A DNA stretch of 64,000 bases from positions 181,749 through 245,748 of the forward strand of contig VXRL01000040.1 in assembly GCA_009838515.1 (NCBI GenBank). The letters run 5' to 3'. The translations under genes were made by a program, and so were the position numbers. Source of the stretch: Terriglobia bacterium. GTDB taxonomy: Bacteria; Acidobacteriota; Terriglobia; Bryobacterales; UBA6623. Shown here piece after piece: positions 63,685 through 64,000 of this stretch (its first letter is position 1; each line of letters begins with the position of its first letter). Under the pieces are notes generated by a model. The model saw only the letters and a list, made by a program, of their open reading frames with translations. It was not told the DNA's origin and did not search any database.

Positions 63685-64000
63685 TCACTCGATGAAGGCA
63701 TGCTTCCGCAGCGCCTCGCTCAACGCAGGCTCCTCCCAGAACACGAGTCGTTCCAAGACCGACCCCTCTTCGAGCATTGCACCGTAGGGAACGTCTTCGA
63801 ACACGAAGGTCTCCCTCAAGCGCTCCGCGTCGGGCGAGAGCTTCACACCAGTCAGCCCGGCATCCTGCAAGAAGCCCGGCCCCCAGTCCGGATCTTGGGT
63901 AGGGATGCCGACGAAGTCCACGAGCCACTCGTACTTGGCCATCGTCTGCCCGGCGTGCAGACAGTGCATGCACGAGGGGTTGAAGAAGAACAGGAACACC
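63685..64000 (-). CDS. Thioredoxin-like protein, truncated by window edge
   Basis: Only the C-terminal 104 or so residues are visible; the gene continues past 64000. VFLFFFNPSCMHCLHAG carries a thioredoxin-type CMHC redox motif followed by an Ala/Gly stretch, and a later segment (EWLVDFVGIPTQDPDW) fits a TlpA/redoxin or MauE-like membrane-linked oxidoreductase. Function, length and signal are not known from the visible part. Confidence 0.65.
   Translation of the reverse strand, partial: VFLFFFNPSCMHCLHAGQTMAKYEWLVDFVGIPTQDPDWGPGFLQDAGLTGVKLSPDAERLRETFVFEDVPYGAMLEEGSVLERLVFWEEPALSEALRKHAFIE

Overview
The window is a GC-rich bacterial chromosome segment, probably from an Acidobacteriota lineage (Bryobacterales/Solibacter-like); this is inferred from gene content alone. 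Supporting signs are exported lipoproteins, a long BamD, Tat-exported Gfo/Idh enzymes, several sulfatases, FG-GAP proteins, serine hydrolases and a multiheme cytochrome c. Exact taxonomy cannot be settled from the sequence by eye.

1-31 kb is mostly housekeeping and catabolic. It starts with a secreted beta-lactamase-fold hydrolase, an AlbA/Schlafen-type regulator, two tandem PepSY-like membrane proteins, a penicillin-acylase-family lipoprotein, glycerol dehydrogenase, a secreted unknown protein and a CPBP protease. rpsT follows (with a readable promoter), then holA, an esterase, and a minus-strand run ogt / M14 peptidase / unknown / class IV aminotransferase. Next come rpe, bamD, a receiver-domain protein, tRNA-Arg(TCT), an orphan HigA-type antitoxin, a two-domain esterase fusion and a Tat-exported intradiol dioxygenase. 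The block ends with two sulfatases, an FG-GAP lipoprotein, glycerol kinase, an enolase-superfamily enzyme and a quinone oxidoreductase. Together these suggest a heterotroph that degrades sulfated or aminated polymers, aromatics and glycerol.

32-53 kb is an accessory defence island. It begins with a GmrSD-like DUF262/DUF1524 protein and a TIR-domain effector with an unrecognised C-terminal half. After a methyltransferase fragment cut off at an inverted repeat and a haem-type membrane protein comes an AT-rich segment with an ArdC/IrrE-like metallopeptidase. The core has two divergent arms. The minus arm is a DUF499 ATPase coupled by TGATG to a 162-aa unknown protein. The plus arm is an AAA ATPase, a TOPRIM protein, a DUF1156 DNA methylase and then a PLD-SNF2 helicase. 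The DUF499/DUF1156/PLD-helicase trio resembles DISARM-related systems. The ATPase/TOPRIM pair resembles two-gene OLD/PARIS-like abortive systems and sits inside the methylase operon, which is the most interesting arrangement in the window. A SieB-like membrane protein and a small protein with a strong promoter in AT-rich DNA follow. Several 0.5-0.8 kb stretches of the island hold no convincing gene.

53-64 kb returns to core genes: a DUF1801 protein, an orphan RHH antitoxin, a minus-strand operon (TPR-like protein, rnc, secreted unknown, M20 peptidase), a UvrA-family ATPase overlapping a six-haem cytochrome c by ATGA, a Tat-exported Gfo/Idh oxidoreductase, an unknown protein and a truncated thioredoxin-like protein running off the edge.
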